64,000 nt of DNA. It comes from Rhypophila decipiens. Taxonomy: Eukaryota > Ascomycota > Sordariomycetes > Sordariales > Naviculisporaceae. A program made the translations under genes and the position numbers. The stretch covers positions 124,001 through 188,000 of the forward strand of contig MU858099.1 in assembly GCA_033297075.1 (NCBI GenBank), written 5' to 3'. The notes under the pieces are model-generated. The model had not been told where the DNA came from and did not search any database. It saw only the letters and a program-made list of their open reading frames with translations. Of the stretch, positions 1 through 11,768 are shown piece after piece; position 1 is the first letter of the stretch; each line of letters begins with the position of its first letter.

Positions 1-2
1 TC

Positions 3-2264
3 GTCCCGGGTCAGAGACTCTGCGTGTCTGCTGGCACGCTTCCCGCTCTGCCCACCACAACCACGACCTCAACGAGCAGCACCAGGACCAGCTCCTCGAC
101 AAGCAGCACGAGAACCAGCTCGACCACCACGACCTCGACGACTAGCTCCTCGACCAGCAGCACCAAGACCAGCTCGACGACTAGCTCTTCCTCGACCACC
201 AGCTCTTCTTCGTCCTCGACAACCAGCTCATCGTCCTCTTCGTCGTCCAGCTCCTCGTCGACTTCCTCCACCTACCCTGCAGTCATCACTCCCAGCTCGT
301 CTGTAGTCCAGAGCAGCTCGGTCGTCCCAAGCTCTGCTGCCGCCTCCAGCAGCGAGTATCCCGTAATTTCAAGCTCCGTCGCTGTGTCTAGCTCTGCCGT
401 CGTCTCCAGCTCTGTTGCCTCGTCTTCCGAGGTTCCTGCCAGCTCTTCTGCCCCTGCCGCTGCTTCTTCGGCCCAGTCCAGCAACACTGCCGTTTCCTCT
501 GAGGCTCCCAACAGCTCCCTTTCCAGTGTTCCCGCTGCCTCGAGCTCAGCAGCTGTTTCCAGCTCGGCCGTTGTTTCTAGCTCGGCCGTTGTTTCCAGCT
601 CCGCAGCCGTCTCTAGCTCGGCCGTTGTTTCTAGCTCGGCCGCCGTCTCTAGCTCGGCTGTTGTTTCCAGCTCCGCAGTCGTCTCCAGCTACCCTGCTGC
701 GTCCAGCTCCGCCGCCGCTTCAAGCTCCGTTGCCTCGTCCTCCGAGGCCCCGAACAGCTCCCTTTCCAGCGTGCCCGCTGCCTCGAGCTCCGCGGTCGTG
801 GTTTCTAGCTCTGCGGCTGTCTCCAGCTCCGTAGCCCCCTCCTCCAGTCTTGATGCTGCTTCTAGCGCCGCTCCCAGCTCCGCTGCCTCCGCTTCCGAGA
901 CCCCCAACAGCTCCCTCTCCAGCCTCCCCGTTACCTCCAGCTCTGCTGCCGTCTCCAGCTCTGCTGTTGTCAGCAGCGACTCCTCCATCATTACTTCAGC
1001 CCCTGCTTCGTCCTCGGCTGTCCCTAGCTCTTCTGTTGCCAGCTCTACCGCCAGCGACGACGGAGAGGACGAATGCGAGCCTGAAGACGAGGAGCCCTCA
1101 AGCAGTGTCCCTAGTGTTTCTGCGAGCCAGACTGACAGCGCTTCTGCCTCTGCCTCTGCCTCCGTTTCCGCCGGCCAGAGCAGCGTCTATCCTAGCGCTT
1201 CTGCTTCTGCTTCCGCCTCCGTTTCTGGCTCTGCCTCTGCCTCCGTGATCAGCAGTGCTTCTCCCAGCGCCTCGGGTTCTGCTCCCGCCTCCTCTGTTTC
1301 TGGTTCTGCCTCCGCTTCCGGCTCTGCTTCCCAGAGCGGCGTTGTCTCGAGTGTTTCTCCCTCCGCCTCCGCCTCCGCCTCCAGCGCCAGCCCCATCTCC
1401 GAGAGCAGCGTCCTCTCTAGCGCCTCGGCCACTTCAAGCGGATACAGCACCGAGTCGGTCTCGCCCTCGCTCAGCACCATCGACGACGGCAGCTACGCAA
1501 CCTTCACCCACACTGACAAGCCCGCCAGCAGCACCAGCACCAGCACCGGCGGTGGCAATGGCAATGGTGGTCACCACTACCCTTACCCCGTTTATACTCC
1601 CAGCGCAAGCCCAAGCACGACCCAGTACACCACCTCGACTCTCTACTCGACCGCGACCTACACCGTCACCTCGTGCGAGCCCACCGTCACCAACTGCCCC
1701 GGCAAGCCGTACGTCACCACCAAGGTCGTCCCGTACTCGACTACCGTCTGCCCTGTCACCGAGACTGAAGCGTCCGAGGACAAGCCCACTGCTGTACCTA
1801 CCTATGTCCTTCCCCCCACTGGCGGTGACAGCGGGTACAACAACGACGGCAGCCACGGTGAATACGAGAACAACGACTTCTTCACCGTCACCAGCTCATT
1901 CACCACCGTCAAGACGACTACCTACTACGTCGCTGAGCCTACCCCATCCAACGGCGGCAGCGGCAGCGGAAGCGGTCCTGATGAGACTCCTGACAATGGA
2001 AGTGGCAATGGAGCCGTCCCATACCCATCCGTCGTCAAGTCGGCTCCCGTTCCTCCTTACGGAACAGGCGCCGTCAAGCCTGTCGTCGGAACTGGGTACC
2101 CTGTCCCTGTCGGTACCGGAGCAACCAGCGTTGGCTATGTCAGCCCGACTTCCCCTGCTCAGTCAGCTACCGAGTCGGACGTCGTTACTGCGGGAGCTGG
2201 TCGCGCTGGTGTTGCGTTGTTCGGAGTCCCAGCTATGGTCGCTGCTGTTTTGTTTGCTTTGTAA
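3..2264 (+). CDS. GPI-anchored Ser/Thr-rich cell-wall protein, 5'-truncated by the window edge (possible LysM protein)
   Basis: The frame is open from base 3, so the start lies outside the window; the only initiator near the edge is a GTG at 24, which I do not accept. The first residues read [14 protein letters not shown], resembling the end of a fungal LysM (chitin-binding) repeat, though this is too short to be certain. Then follow about 450 residues of low-complexity Ser/Thr/Ala/Val with near-perfect SSSAVV repeats, typical of O-mannosylated wall stalks. Near residues 520-590 comes a [20 protein letters not shown] block with CPGKPYV and [10 protein letters not shown], seen in many ascomycete wall proteins. 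The C-terminus is a Gly/Ala-rich linker and a hydrophobic tail ending [12 protein letters not shown], a GPI-attachment signal. Inferred role: structural or adhesive surface protein. The GPI-anchored wall-protein call is firm; the LysM part is tentative. Confidence 0.85.
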   Translation, partial: VPGQRLCVSAGTLPALPTTTTTSTSSTRTSSSTSSTRTSSTTTTSTTSSSTSSTKTSSTTSSSSTTSSSSSSTTSSSSSSSSSSSSTSSTYPAVITPSSSVVQSSSVVPSSAAASSSEYPVISSSVAVSSSAVVSSSVASSSEVPASSSAPAAASSAQSSNTAVSSEAPNSSLSSVPAASSSAAVSSSAVVSSSAVVSSSAAVSSSAVVSSSAAVSSSAVVSSSAVVSSYPAASSSAAASSSVASSSEAPNSSLSSVPAASSSAVVVSSSAAVSSSVAPSSSLDAASSAAPSSAASASETPNSSLSSLPVTSSSAAVSSSAVVSSDSSIITSAPASSSAVPSSSVASSTASDDGEDECEPEDEEPSSSVPSVSASQTDSASASASASVSAGQSSVYPSASASASASVSGSASASVISSASPSASGSAPASSVSGSASASGSASQSGVVSSVSPSASASASSASPISESSVLSSASATSSGYSTESVSPSLSTIDDGSYATFTHTDKPASSTSTSTGGGNGNGGHHYPYPVYTPSASPSTTQYTTSTLYSTATYTVTSCEPTVTNCPGKPYVTTKVVPYSTTVCPVTETEASEDKPTAVPTYVLPPTGGDSGYNNDGSHGEYENNDFFTVTSSFTTVKTTTYYVAEPTPSNGGSGSGSGPDETPDNGSGNGAVPYPSVVKSAPVPPYGTGAVKPVVGTGYPVPVGTGATSVGYVSPTSPAQSATESDVVTAGAGRAGVALFGVPAMVAAVLFAL
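550..690 (+). repeat. 18-nt coding tandem repeat (SSSAVV units)
   Basis: Units close to TCTAGCTCGGCCGTTGTT recur about eight times with few substitutions inside the Ser-rich stalk of the wall protein. All units are in frame. Such arrays often vary in copy number between strains. Confidence 0.8.
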
Positions 2265-5200
2265 AGAAAGAAAGACTGAGCTCAGTCCATGTCTATATTC
2301 TCTGTGTTGTGTTTAGATATCCACCTACCTACATGTACCTACCTTGGGTGGTGAGGAATCATGTCAAATAGCAAGCAAGCAAGCAGCTCTCTTGGATAAT
2401 TATTAGTATGGAAGAGCGGAGCGGTTAAATTTCATTTTGGCTTAACCCTTTTTTTTGCATTTCACTTTTGTTGTTATTGTGTGGAAGCATGCATGCATTA
2501 TTATACCTAGCTCTATATCCCCTTTGTCTCTGTCGTTGTTGCATAAAATTCTCATGGCATATAATCTTCTTGTTGGTCTTTTGGATACTTTTGTATCTCG
2601 GGCGACGGTTATTTTATGAATCAATCAATACCTGTTTACATATGTCTTGTTTTCATTTTGCCCGTGTGAATTTCACATCGCGCGAAATACTCCGTACGAT
2701 AGGAGAAAAAGGCAGTGAAAGAAACTAAATTTGACAACACATGGAAATCTTGAACTATATTTTATGGCAACGGCAGGCATATTGGATATGTTCACTCATA
2801 TATCCTGTTTCTCTCTTTTTGTTTCTTTTTTCGGTGACTGCTCTCGCTGCTAATGCTGTGGTGGTAATCGCTTTGAGGTATGTGGTGAGATGAACTGGGA
2901 TGCAAAACTATGTAGCCTAGAGTAAACTCTCATTTATCTAGTATTCTACAGCAGTCTTCATCTTCTACAATACATAACTCAAGTCCTGTCCCAAGGACAG
3001 AACTCTTTTGTTGTTTCTTTGTTTGAGAGTCTATAATCTCGACAGTCATCCGTGGTACTAGAGGGGAACGTCATGTTATCAAGCTCCTGCTAAATGGTTA
3101 ACGAGAAGATGTTCCATAATCTTACAAGTTTTATCACTATCCCAGCTAGCAAAAACTCGTCGATCGTCTGGTAAAAGTGCAGCTGAAAAGAAGTACCGAT
3201 AGGAAGAAAAGAAACGGGCTTGCATATAACCAAGATGCGGGTCTGTGTTCTAGCCCACCAGTTCATTCATTAATAGTTACCTAATATGCAAAGGTTCGGG
3301 ATTGACGTTGATTTAGATCTAGGCAGCTAGTAAACGGATTGAAGGGTTTGTGGTTGTACATACCTATGTCTGATGGTGAGAGTGAGGGGCTTATAAGTTG
3401 CATATTGTATGTTTGGGTCGTTCACCTTTTTGCACGAGGTTAAAGTGACTGCCTGCCTGGCTTCAACGGTGAAAAAACGGGGTATCATTCAGTTTGATAT
3501 GAGGGTAGCAAGCTGAAGAGGCTCTGTCTATTCTTTCGGTCCGGGGTCTGGAAGCTCCTCCTTCCAGATGGTCCCATCTGATCTCTGGCCGGTCAAGGTT
3601 GTGCCGTGCCTCGGGTCAATTATACCGATCGGTGGGTGGCTTGCTGGACCGAGTTTGCGCCCAAGTTCCGCACGGCACGCACGAGAGAAGACTTTGGCAG
3701 CGGATGAGAAAATAAGAAGAAAAAAGAAAAAGAGTCCTTCGGCTGTCTGGTCTGGACCTGGCCATACCTCAGTTACCTCCCGATCTCGCTTTCAGACGAC
3801 ATGGTTCGGTTCCTTCCCTCTTCTTGCCTCTGGGTAAGGGGTCAATCGGCAAGTCTTCTCGGTTGGGAAGGAATTAAGTTATTATCTCCGGCCAGCTACG
3901 GACGTTTGATGGACCCTTTAACAAACACCCACCACCCGACAGCGCCGTACATACCCAGGTGCCGGGCAGTTGGACTGTGCCATCCCAAGCACGGCGCGAG
4001 ACGATGACGATCCCAGAATTTCCGAACCTCCATGTTCTGTGCCCGAGCCGAGTAAGAAGCGTGGTGGCCCAGGCCGTGTAAAGATGGGGATGTCGTGCGC
4101 CTCTTTTTCATGGTGGTTACACGACGGATACCAGCGTTCGGTCCCGTACCGGATGAACTGGTGCCTGGAGCCAGCGCTGGAGGCTTAGTTTTAAATCCAT
4201 CTTGTCCAAGCAGATGCACCTCCACGGATTAACCATACATGCTTTCTAAACACAGCATTTTACGACCCAAGTTGACTGGTTGGTTGGTCGGTTGTTTAGA
4301 ATTAGGTCATCGGATATGCTTGAATATGGCGACAGCTTGAGGAGGAGGCCAGTCCCTTATTATCCAATCCAGCGGCGGTATGGTCCTGGGAGAGGCTAGA
4401 AACGCCAAGGTGATGTGATGTTGGTCGTAAAGACCTTCCGCAGGTACCCGTACCTCCCTGTCGCTGGGGGTTAGTTCCATGGTAGAACTGGTCACGGGCC
4501 TGGTTTTATTTTTATAGTGTGATATATATGGTGTCGAAACAGACCGCGTACTATCTTGGGTTGTCAGTAAGTGTCAAAGAGTTTCATACCTGATTTGGAC
4601 CGCAAAAAGGGGTATGAGTTTTGATTTGAGTTCTAGTTTTCCTCCTCGTTTTCACAGCCAAGATACCCCAATTGGCTACCTGCCCAAGTCCATGCCTTCT
4701 CCTCAGCCTTCTTACCTCAACAGATCTGTGTTACAAGAAACCCTTGCCTTTCGCCACACTCGTGAAAGTCGCTGTCTCTGCTATCATTAGTCGATGAATC
4801 CGACGTCTATACGACCAAACCGATGAAGAGGTGTTAAAGGGAGTTGCCTAGAAGGCAGCCGGATAGCTATATGCATATCTGCTGTGGGTGAGAAGAAATC
4901 TTGTTCTTGAACGTGAGAATAAGGGGTGGTGACAAGATTGGTTCCCCGATCCTACCGGTACGACGGCTTCTAGAGGCATGTGCATAGCAACCGACGTGCC
5001 GACGCAGCAAGTGAGATGCCGGCATGCAAGATGATGAGAATAGACATGATAGGCACGTAAGGTATGTACCAAGAGGCTATAAGTCCGTATATGTGGTACA
5101 TATCGAGCCGTCGTCGTTTCGCGCTGATTCCATAGGCAAGGTCCCAAAGGGGAAAGTAGTGGGAGGAGATTTTCATCTTGCTTTGTTTACTGTAGTACAC

Positions 5201-6717
5201 CATCTCAGCTTTCGTCCCCGCGAAGAGAACAGGTCCAGTAAAGTGCCAATGAAAGCAGGTGCCTAACAGAATATTCTTTTCCCAGATGTTAGGTGAGCTC
5301 CCGAGATGATGAGACCTACCTCTTGCAATCATCTTGGAACATCTCTCCACGAAATGGCGGTGGACGAGAGAACGCAAAAGCGACCTTTCGATACACTCAC
5401 TCACATGCTCATAATTAGAAAACTCGGTACTGAAGATGAAAAATGATAGAGGGTACTTCGGGTCAACTCGTGGTGGACGGTGAGAGACTCGTGGTGGTGG
5501 TATGGGCAAGAAACCCCCCACCTCGGGATCGCTTCCCCGCTCTCCCGCTCTCCCGCTCCAGGGTTAGGTGGGTTGGAGTCTTGGAGAAGACTGCCAATGA
5601 GCTTCGTTTGACAGTCCTCTCGCAGTCACTTCTTTCGCGCCAGAAGGCTTTGATACGTAGTGCGGTCTTTTGGCAGCTTTCAGAGGTTGGTGTACGCGCA
5701 CTATCCATCTAGGGGCAGGCTGGAAGAGGTTCTAGGCCTGAAAAGACCCAGACTCGCCTCCTCCACATGGCGGGCAAATTTGGCAAAGGCTCGGCTTTCT
5801 GCACCGAAAAGATCTGAGAAGAGACTTTTTCTGACTGGGGACGTAGGACTGTGACTGGTTCAGCTTTGCTTGCCATCTGTGAGGTTGGGATCGAGCATCA
5901 TCGAGCCCAGAAGAGATGGTGTGTTTCCAGCTTCTCCTTGCCCATTCGATGAGTGGCACCTGACGCACAAGACACTTCACTCCAGGCGTGAAAATGGCTG
6001 GGCGCTCAGGTGACAGGCTGTGATGATTGAATCGATTGATCGGTACGGAGAGGTTCCATGGGAAGGTCACCACCCAAGTCAAGCAATTCAAGCCACAGGA
6101 CGACCCCAAATGTGTCGCATCTGCCCACCTGTGAGGGGCCGTCAATGCCCGCAGTGCCCCGTTCCTCCGGGGAAAAGCCATTGTACCCACCACCATGAGC
6201 TAACTGCGGGACAATGCTTGCTTCCCAGCTGTTTTGAGCGGCTGTACGGAGAACATACGTGGGGAGACACCCATCTTTGCCTCCCACCTTCAAAAAGGCA
6301 AAGGTCTTCTCCCGGTCCCTCCTCGCCGATGGAACGCCCCGAATCTCAGGCGGCCCTGACGGAGCCGCGATCTTTTTTTTCACAGACGCTTTCCTTTTTC
6401 TTCTTTCCTTCCTTTTGTCAATATCAACACCTCTGCTGCTCCTGTAATAAACATTTCCTGTTTTAACACCGCAGGGTCCATACAACTGGTTTCCTTTTGC
6501 AGCTCTTTCCCCTCGTTGTCACTGCCGCCCTTCTCCCGGTCTGCAATCGGCACGAACACGCCATCTCCAAGAGACCAGTTCCCTTCGAGGCGCCGCTTTT
6601 CTCGGACCCCCTCCGTTGTCCTGTTACCGGTACCTTTCTTCTTCACGTCTCGTCGAAATTTGAGCGTGTTTCCGACTGTCCGTCCAATGCCCTCCTCTGG
6701 GAGGCAATTGTCCAACG
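2265..6717. other. Intergenic, 4.5 kb
   Basis: No gene is supportable. The first part is the AT-richer 3' flank of the wall-protein gene with TACCTACC motifs near 2325-2345. Two small adjacent inverted repeats lie at about 3550-3585 (CTGGAA/TTCCAG and AGATG/CATCT). Open frames on both strands are short, overlap each other and lack recognisable domains. From about 6370 the sequence is C/T-rich on the plus strand, consistent with the promoter and leader of the following Myb gene. Confidence 0.6.
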
Positions 6718-8436
6718 ATGGCTACCATCGAGCCACGGCTGATACACTTGCTCAATAATTCACAAACGCCCCATCTTCCGCCCATAGATCGTCTACCGCC
6801 GCTGAATACTGCAACATCCGGCCAGTCGTTTTCCCTCCCTCCAATCGACCACGAAAATGCACCGGTGCACATCCCTCCCCTATACACGGTTGGTGACGAC
6901 GGTCACTCGGCCCCAGCTCCACGAGTCGACAATAACTTCTCCAATGATTCTGTTGCTGGTCGTCTGACCGGCTCTGGGCGGCCCCTCAAACTACTGCTCG
7001 GGGAGCCCGAGGGAGCTGTGTCGACCCTTCCGCTGAGAATGCTTGTCGATGCGAATCCCGAATCCCCCGATGACTCCTCGACCAAAAAAAGACACCGAGC
7101 TCTCACCACTAAAGATGAATTCGTCCAGCTCCCTCAGCCGCTCAAGAAACAAAAGTCGAACCAGCAGGTTGTGGGAGTTCCTCCTATCATCAATGGTCTC
7201 GTCGAACCACCACCAAACGCACAAGTCTTCCCACCCATCACATCGGAACCTTTTGGGAACAGAGACGTGCCGGGAACTGCCCTTCTAAAGGACTTTGGCA
7301 ACAGCCAAGAAGACAGGGCGGGTACGGCACCCACAAGCGACGCCGACAAGAGCAATGGTAGCGCAAGAGTGAAGCGGCGTGCAGCTAAACCACGGCGTAA
7401 GTGGTCCGAAGAAGAGACGAATCATCTCCTGCTTGGCGTCAATCGGCATGGAGTCGGCAAGTGGACAAGCATTCTCGAGGACCCGGAATACAAGTTCAAT
7501 GAGCGAACCGCTGGCGACTTGAAGGACCGGTTCCGTACCTGCTGCCCAGACGAACTGCGTGGAAACACGGCGAAGAAGCGCCATGACAACGACACCGAGA
7601 AACCCGGACAGGATATACCGGATCAGAGGTGGAGGCATAAGAACGGACCAAACCTGGAACACATCCTCACTGACACTGAGCGCACTGTGGATCGGGAACC
7701 AGACGTCTCCGAATCTGCCCCTAAGCCGCCGAAAAAAACTCGAGCGCACCGCAAGAAGATAGAGGATCTGCTTGAGCTAGGTATTCATGCGCCTTTCAAG
7801 AAATCCCACCGCCGTGAGCGCCGGCCATTCACCGAACAGGACGACAAGGAAATTCTGGAGGGCCTTAATCACTACGGCCCGGCTTGGACCAAGATTCAGC
7901 GCGACTCCAAATACAATCTCTCGAGCCGACAGCCGACGGATCTCCGCGACCGAGTCCGGAATAAGTATCCCGAAATCTATGCCAAGATTGAGAAAGGCAG
8001 CTTCCAGGTCAAGGATGGCGCCCATCGTCAAGGCACCAGTCTTCTCGAGCCTTCTATCAGCACCACAATGACAAGCTCGTTCAGTTCGACTATTCCCGCC
8101 GGGACCTCATCTGCCATCGAGCAGTCGCTGACGCGGTCGAGCTCCAAAGACGACATGGGACGCTGGGCGTATGGGCCTGTTTCCTGGGACACAACCGAGT
8201 CTCCCAGAGGTCTCACAGACGCTTTTGATACCAACGAGACCTCGGGTTCCTTTGCAGTGGCTGAGATGGACATTGCCCGACTCCTCCTTGACGATAACCA
8301 GGTCCATGGCGGTTCCATGGAGCATCACATGCGGTTTGTCGCCAATAGCCACGGTTATGACGGCTACTCGAGCAGAGAATCTCCACCTGGAAGTGGTGGC
8401 CATTCTTCTTACTCGCAGATGCTGAATCGCCCCTGA
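6718..8436 (+). CDS. Double-Myb telobox DNA-binding protein (Teb1/Tay1-like)
   Basis: A single 572-residue frame whose ATG has good context (CCAACGATGG). Two Myb/SANT domains are visible. The first is at about residues 222-285 (RKWSEEETNHLLLGVNRHG, then W-T-S-I-L, then AGDLKDRFRTCCP). The second is at about 363-425 (RRPFTEQDDKEILEGLNHYG, AWTKI, PTDLRDRVRNKYP). The third helix of each, with xDLKDRFR or xDLRDRVR, matches the telobox signature VDLKDKWR of TRF/Tbf1/Teb1/Tay1 proteins, which bind TTAGGG-like DNA. Basic patches between them (KPPKKTRAHRKK) could be nuclear signals. The N- and C-terminal parts are Pro/Ser-rich and probably disordered. Two closely spaced telobox Mybs fit S. pombe Teb1 and Yarrowia Tay1 better than single-Myb Tbf1. 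Inferred role: telomere-repeat or promoter-telobox binding in the nucleus. No introns seen. Confidence 0.85.
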   Translation: MATIEPRLIHLLNNSQTPHLPPIDRLPPLNTATSGQSFSLPPIDHENAPVHIPPLYTVGDDGHSAPAPRVDNNFSNDSVAGRLTGSGRPLKLLLGEPEGAVSTLPLRMLVDANPESPDDSSTKKRHRALTTKDEFVQLPQPLKKQKSNQQVVGVPPIINGLVEPPPNAQVFPPITSEPFGNRDVPGTALLKDFGNSQEDRAGTAPTSDADKSNGSARVKRRAAKPRRKWSEEETNHLLLGVNRHGVGKWTSILEDPEYKFNERTAGDLKDRFRTCCPDELRGNTAKKRHDNDTEKPGQDIPDQRWRHKNGPNLEHILTDTERTVDREPDVSESAPKPPKKTRAHRKKIEDLLELGIHAPFKKSHRRERRPFTEQDDKEILEGLNHYGPAWTKIQRDSKYNLSSRQPTDLRDRVRNKYPEIYAKIEKGSFQVKDGAHRQGTSLLEPSISTTMTSSFSSTIPAGTSSAIEQSLTRSSSKDDMGRWAYGPVSWDTTESPRGLTDAFDTNETSGSFAVAEMDIARLLLDDNQVHGGSMEHHMRFVANSHGYDGYSSRESPPGSGGHSSYSQMLNRP

Positions 8437-9860
8437 GCCTCGCCTCCTCTTTCCCATCCTCTCCCGGATGTTCTTGTTCACGACATGACCGGTGTGCCTT
8501 GGAGCCCCCCTTTAACTGTTGATCTGTTTGATCTCGACACTGTCGATATAGTTCATTGTTCTTTCTTGTACACCCCTTTCATCTGATTTTTTTCCCTTTT
8601 CTTATGGAAAGCCAGGTACGCGGAACCGAGATGGCTTTTTCTTTCTTCTCTTTTCTTTTCCGTGGGAATATCAGGCAACAATTAGGAACAGGTCGGGATG
8701 GTTATACGGTCGGGATGGGATATATATACACTTTTTTAGAAGAGAAGTTACACACGTAAGGGAATTTGGTGGGTTTTCAGTCTTTACTGTACATCTTTTT
8801 GGGGGTAATTTGTTTTTCTTTTCTTTTCTGTCCATTGAAAGGAGGGTACAGGCACGGCACGGATCAAAAGCTACCAAAAGAGCAAGGACGGATGGGATTG
8901 GTATGGGCCGGACTGGGAGTAAACGGCGTATTTGCCGTTTTTTACTGAGAAACACACTGTCATCTCTTCTAGGAGGTGCCCGATGTGTGCCCACGGCGTG
9001 TTTATTTGTTTGAGTTCTATTGCTCTTATGGCTTGGAAGCTACAGATTTTAGACAGGGAGCAATCTCTAACCAACCACACATGATTCTTTTTCTTCTTTT
9101 TTGTAATTAACTGGTTCTCTCTCCTGTCAATTTGGACAAAAGGGCTGGGCTACCTTCAGAGTGGGAAGCGATGGAGATAATATACTGTTTACTTCTTTTC
9201 TCGCTGCTCCTCGTGTCGTTTAAGTACCTTAGTAACCGACTAATGGCGTTGGCAAGGTCCGCTCACATCACTCAGAGTAGGAGCATTCATCACCTTTTTG
9301 GTACGGTTGGATTGAGGCAGCCAACAACCGTCTCATACATGAAAGCCACTCCCTGCCGGGAGTTGGTGGTTCTGTTTTTCCGTGTCACTGTTCATCTTAT
9401 TTACATCGTTTCCTCCAGGCTCCCGGCCATGTCACCGAGTGGTCAGCGTTTTTCAGCCCCGATTTTGACAATTGGCAGCAATTGAAACATTGAGGATAAG
9501 AAAAGGATGATCAAAGTCTAAGGCCGCTCAACAGGTACTCTTAGGTTTGCTGATTCTTTAACGATATTTTTCAGGCCATCTCAAGCAGTTGGTGTTGGAG
9601 GCAACTTGAAGTCGTCGAAACTTCAATCACGATGGCGTTACTTGGCACCTGTCAGTTGTCAGGCGGAATCCACCAGGTGCCTGCGGGAAAACGCACAGGC
9701 CTCTTTCTGCCGCCCCACCCCGCCTCTCCACACACAATTCCGCTAGGGTTTTCGAACCACACAATACTTTTTTTGCATCTGCTATCTCTGGACCTTTGCG
9801 ACTTCACGACATTCCTTTCCCGATTCCCATCGACAACCCAATCGACCAGAATCAGCCAAA
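8437..9860. other. Intergenic between the Myb gene and RPS4
   Basis: This holds the 3' flank of the Myb gene (T-rich, 8560-8830) and the RPS4 promoter. The last 200 bases are pyrimidine-rich, as is usual for ribosomal-protein promoters, and contain one exact telobox. A frame at 9132-9485 lacks an ATG start and any domain and is not called. Confidence 0.6.
9744..9751 (-). promoter_or_regulatory. Telobox-like element in the RPS4 promoter
   Basis: TAGGGTTT on the plus strand (AAACCCTA on the minus) lies 110 bases before the RPS4 start codon. Teloboxes occur in ribosomal-protein promoters in several fungi and plants and are bound by Tbf1-type Myb factors. An 8-mer also occurs by chance (another copy is near 54925), so function is inference. 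Confidence 0.35.
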
Positions 9861-11004
9861 ATGGGACGCGGACCGTGAGTATTCCCATTCACTCTGTTCA
9901 GCACAATTCTTGCAATTCGAAGCCATGATGATTTCGTCACCCGAGGAAACGATTGCAGTGTGGTGGTCGATTTCTCGCGGGGTCTCGGATTATCGGCGTC
10001 TTGTCCACTCGACCGAAATAATTTGGTGATCGCAATACTGATCGTTCTTCGGACAATAGTAAGAAGCACCAGAAGCGCCTGAGCGCCCCCTCGCACTGGC
10101 TTCTCGACAAGCTGTCGGGTGTCTATGCTCCCCGTCCTTCGGCCGGTCCTCACAAGCTCAGGGAGTGCATGCCCCTGATCGTCTTCGTCCGCAACCGCCT
10201 CAAGTATGCGCTCAACTACCGCGAGACCAAGTCCATCTTGATGCAGCGCCTCATCAAGGTTGACGGCAAGGTCCGCACCGACATGACCTACCCCGCTGGC
10301 TTCATGGACGTCATCTCCATCGAGAAGACTGGCGAGAACTTCCGCCTCATCTACGACACCAAGGGCCGCTTCACCGTCCACCGCATCAAGGACGAGGAGG
10401 CCAAGTACAAGCTCGGCAAGGTCAAGCGCGTTCAGCTCGGCCGTGGTGGAATCCCATTCTTGGTTACGCATGATGCCAGAACGTAAGTTCTCATCTGTCA
10501 GCCGTTGGACCAAGCTTTGGTGATCGTCAGGAACCTGATGTGTTTCCGTCAATGGAAAAGGAAGGAACCACGATTATAAGAAAAAGCGAGATCTAGACGG
10601 CTGGTATGTCATCTATACCCCTGAATTGGTTGCTAACGGAACCGCATGGAAACAGTATCCGCTACCCCGACCCTCTCATCAAGGTCAACGACACGGTCAA
10701 GATTGACCTCGAGACTGGCAAGATCACCGACTTCATCAAGTTCGACACTGGCTCCATTGCCATGATCACCGGTGGTCGTAACATGGGTCGTGTTGGTGTC
10801 ATCACTCACCGTGAGCGCCACGACGGAGGTTTCAACATTGTCCACTTGAAGGACGCCATTGACAACTCCTTCGCCACCCGTGAGAGCAACGTTTTCGTCA
10901 TCGGCAGCGAGAAGCCCTGGATCTCCCTGCCCAAGGGCAAGGGTGTCAAGCTCACCATCGCTGAGGAGCGCGACCGCAGACGCGCCACCCAGATCGCTCA
11001 CTAA
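9861..11004 (+). CDS. rps4: 40S ribosomal protein S4 (eS4)
   Basis: Exons 9861-9874, 10060-10482 and 10656-11004 join to 261 residues, the same length as yeast Rps4. The protein starts MGRGPKKHQKRL; the first intron follows only 14 coding bases, a common layout for fungal ribosomal-protein genes. Donors are GTGAGT and GTAAGT, acceptors TAG and CAG; branch-like sites are CTGAT (10038) and GCTAAC (about 10631). Domain order is the RS4 N-terminal region, an S4 RNA-binding fold (about 42-105), the central eS4 domain and a KOW motif (about 175-210, [11 protein letters not shown]). It is a structural component of the small ribosomal subunit in the cytoplasm. The upstream region is C/T-rich with a telobox. 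Identification is certain; splice sites are fixed by the conserved protein. Confidence 0.98.
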
Positions 11005-11691
11005 GAGACTGGGTACGATAATGAACAAAGGAAAGGGATATTGGGTTTTGCTGGTCTTTTCAAAAATAAGGGCATGCTGGACGGAGTTTACTGGATGTCA
11101 TTTTTAGTTTTGGCGGTGTGTCTTATAACGCTGCTGCTCCCCCTTCTAGTATAGGTAGACCGGCAATGAACCAGTCCCGAATACTAGATCATGATTGACC
11201 CAGCCCAGAAGCTGTTGCTGTGCGGTGCTTTGTTCGGGATGACGAGAAGCAGAGTCGTATAATGACGGCAAGGCCAACCACGACAAGGTCCAACAAACGG
11301 TCGAGTGCATTGCTTCTCAATCTTTGACCCCTCTTGATGATTTAGCGGTGAGAGGGAGATATACTTTTTCGCTTCCGTGGTGAGGTAAAGTTTATGCACT
11401 CACTCAGCTGTGAGGCCAGCCGAGCCAACCACTCTCAGCTGCCGATATCCCGTCTGAGATATGAATGGATGGACATTTGAAAGCATTCTGGCGGTGTCGT
11501 CAACTCTTTTTTCTTTTTTCTCTCTGCTCTTCTAAACCAGTTACCCCCATGCTTCCCTCCCACCCATGACATCCCACTCCCCAATCGGTCATTGTGCATA
11601 CATACTTGCATAGAAGTACTTGTGGGTTCTTCTCCTGCATCGTCGGATGGCGTCCATGGATGGGTTGCGTAGGTAGATTGGAGTTTTGAGT

Positions 11692-11768
11692 TCTTTTTTC
11701 TCTTTCTCTTTCTCTTTCTCTTTCTCTTCTCTTTCTCTTTCTCTTTCTCTTCTCTTTCTCTTTCTCTT
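11692..11768 (+). repeat. Pyrimidine microsatellite (TTTCTC)n
   Basis: About 77 bases of TTTCTC/TTCTC units without a purine. It produces a spurious Lys/Arg/Glu-rich frame on the minus strand. Confidence 0.9.

Noticed and set aside
11..991. Minus-strand Glu/Leu/Val-rich frames opposite the Ser-rich wall protein
   Set aside because: They mirror the Ser/Thr codon repeats of the sense gene and have no independent start context or domain.
9925..10041. C/D-box snoRNA in RPS4 intron 1 (ATGATGA at 9925, CTGA at 10038)
   Set aside because: CTGAT at 10038 is better explained as the intron branch site 18 nt before the acceptor; the flanking stem is asymmetric and no D'/C' boxes or guide match could be shown.
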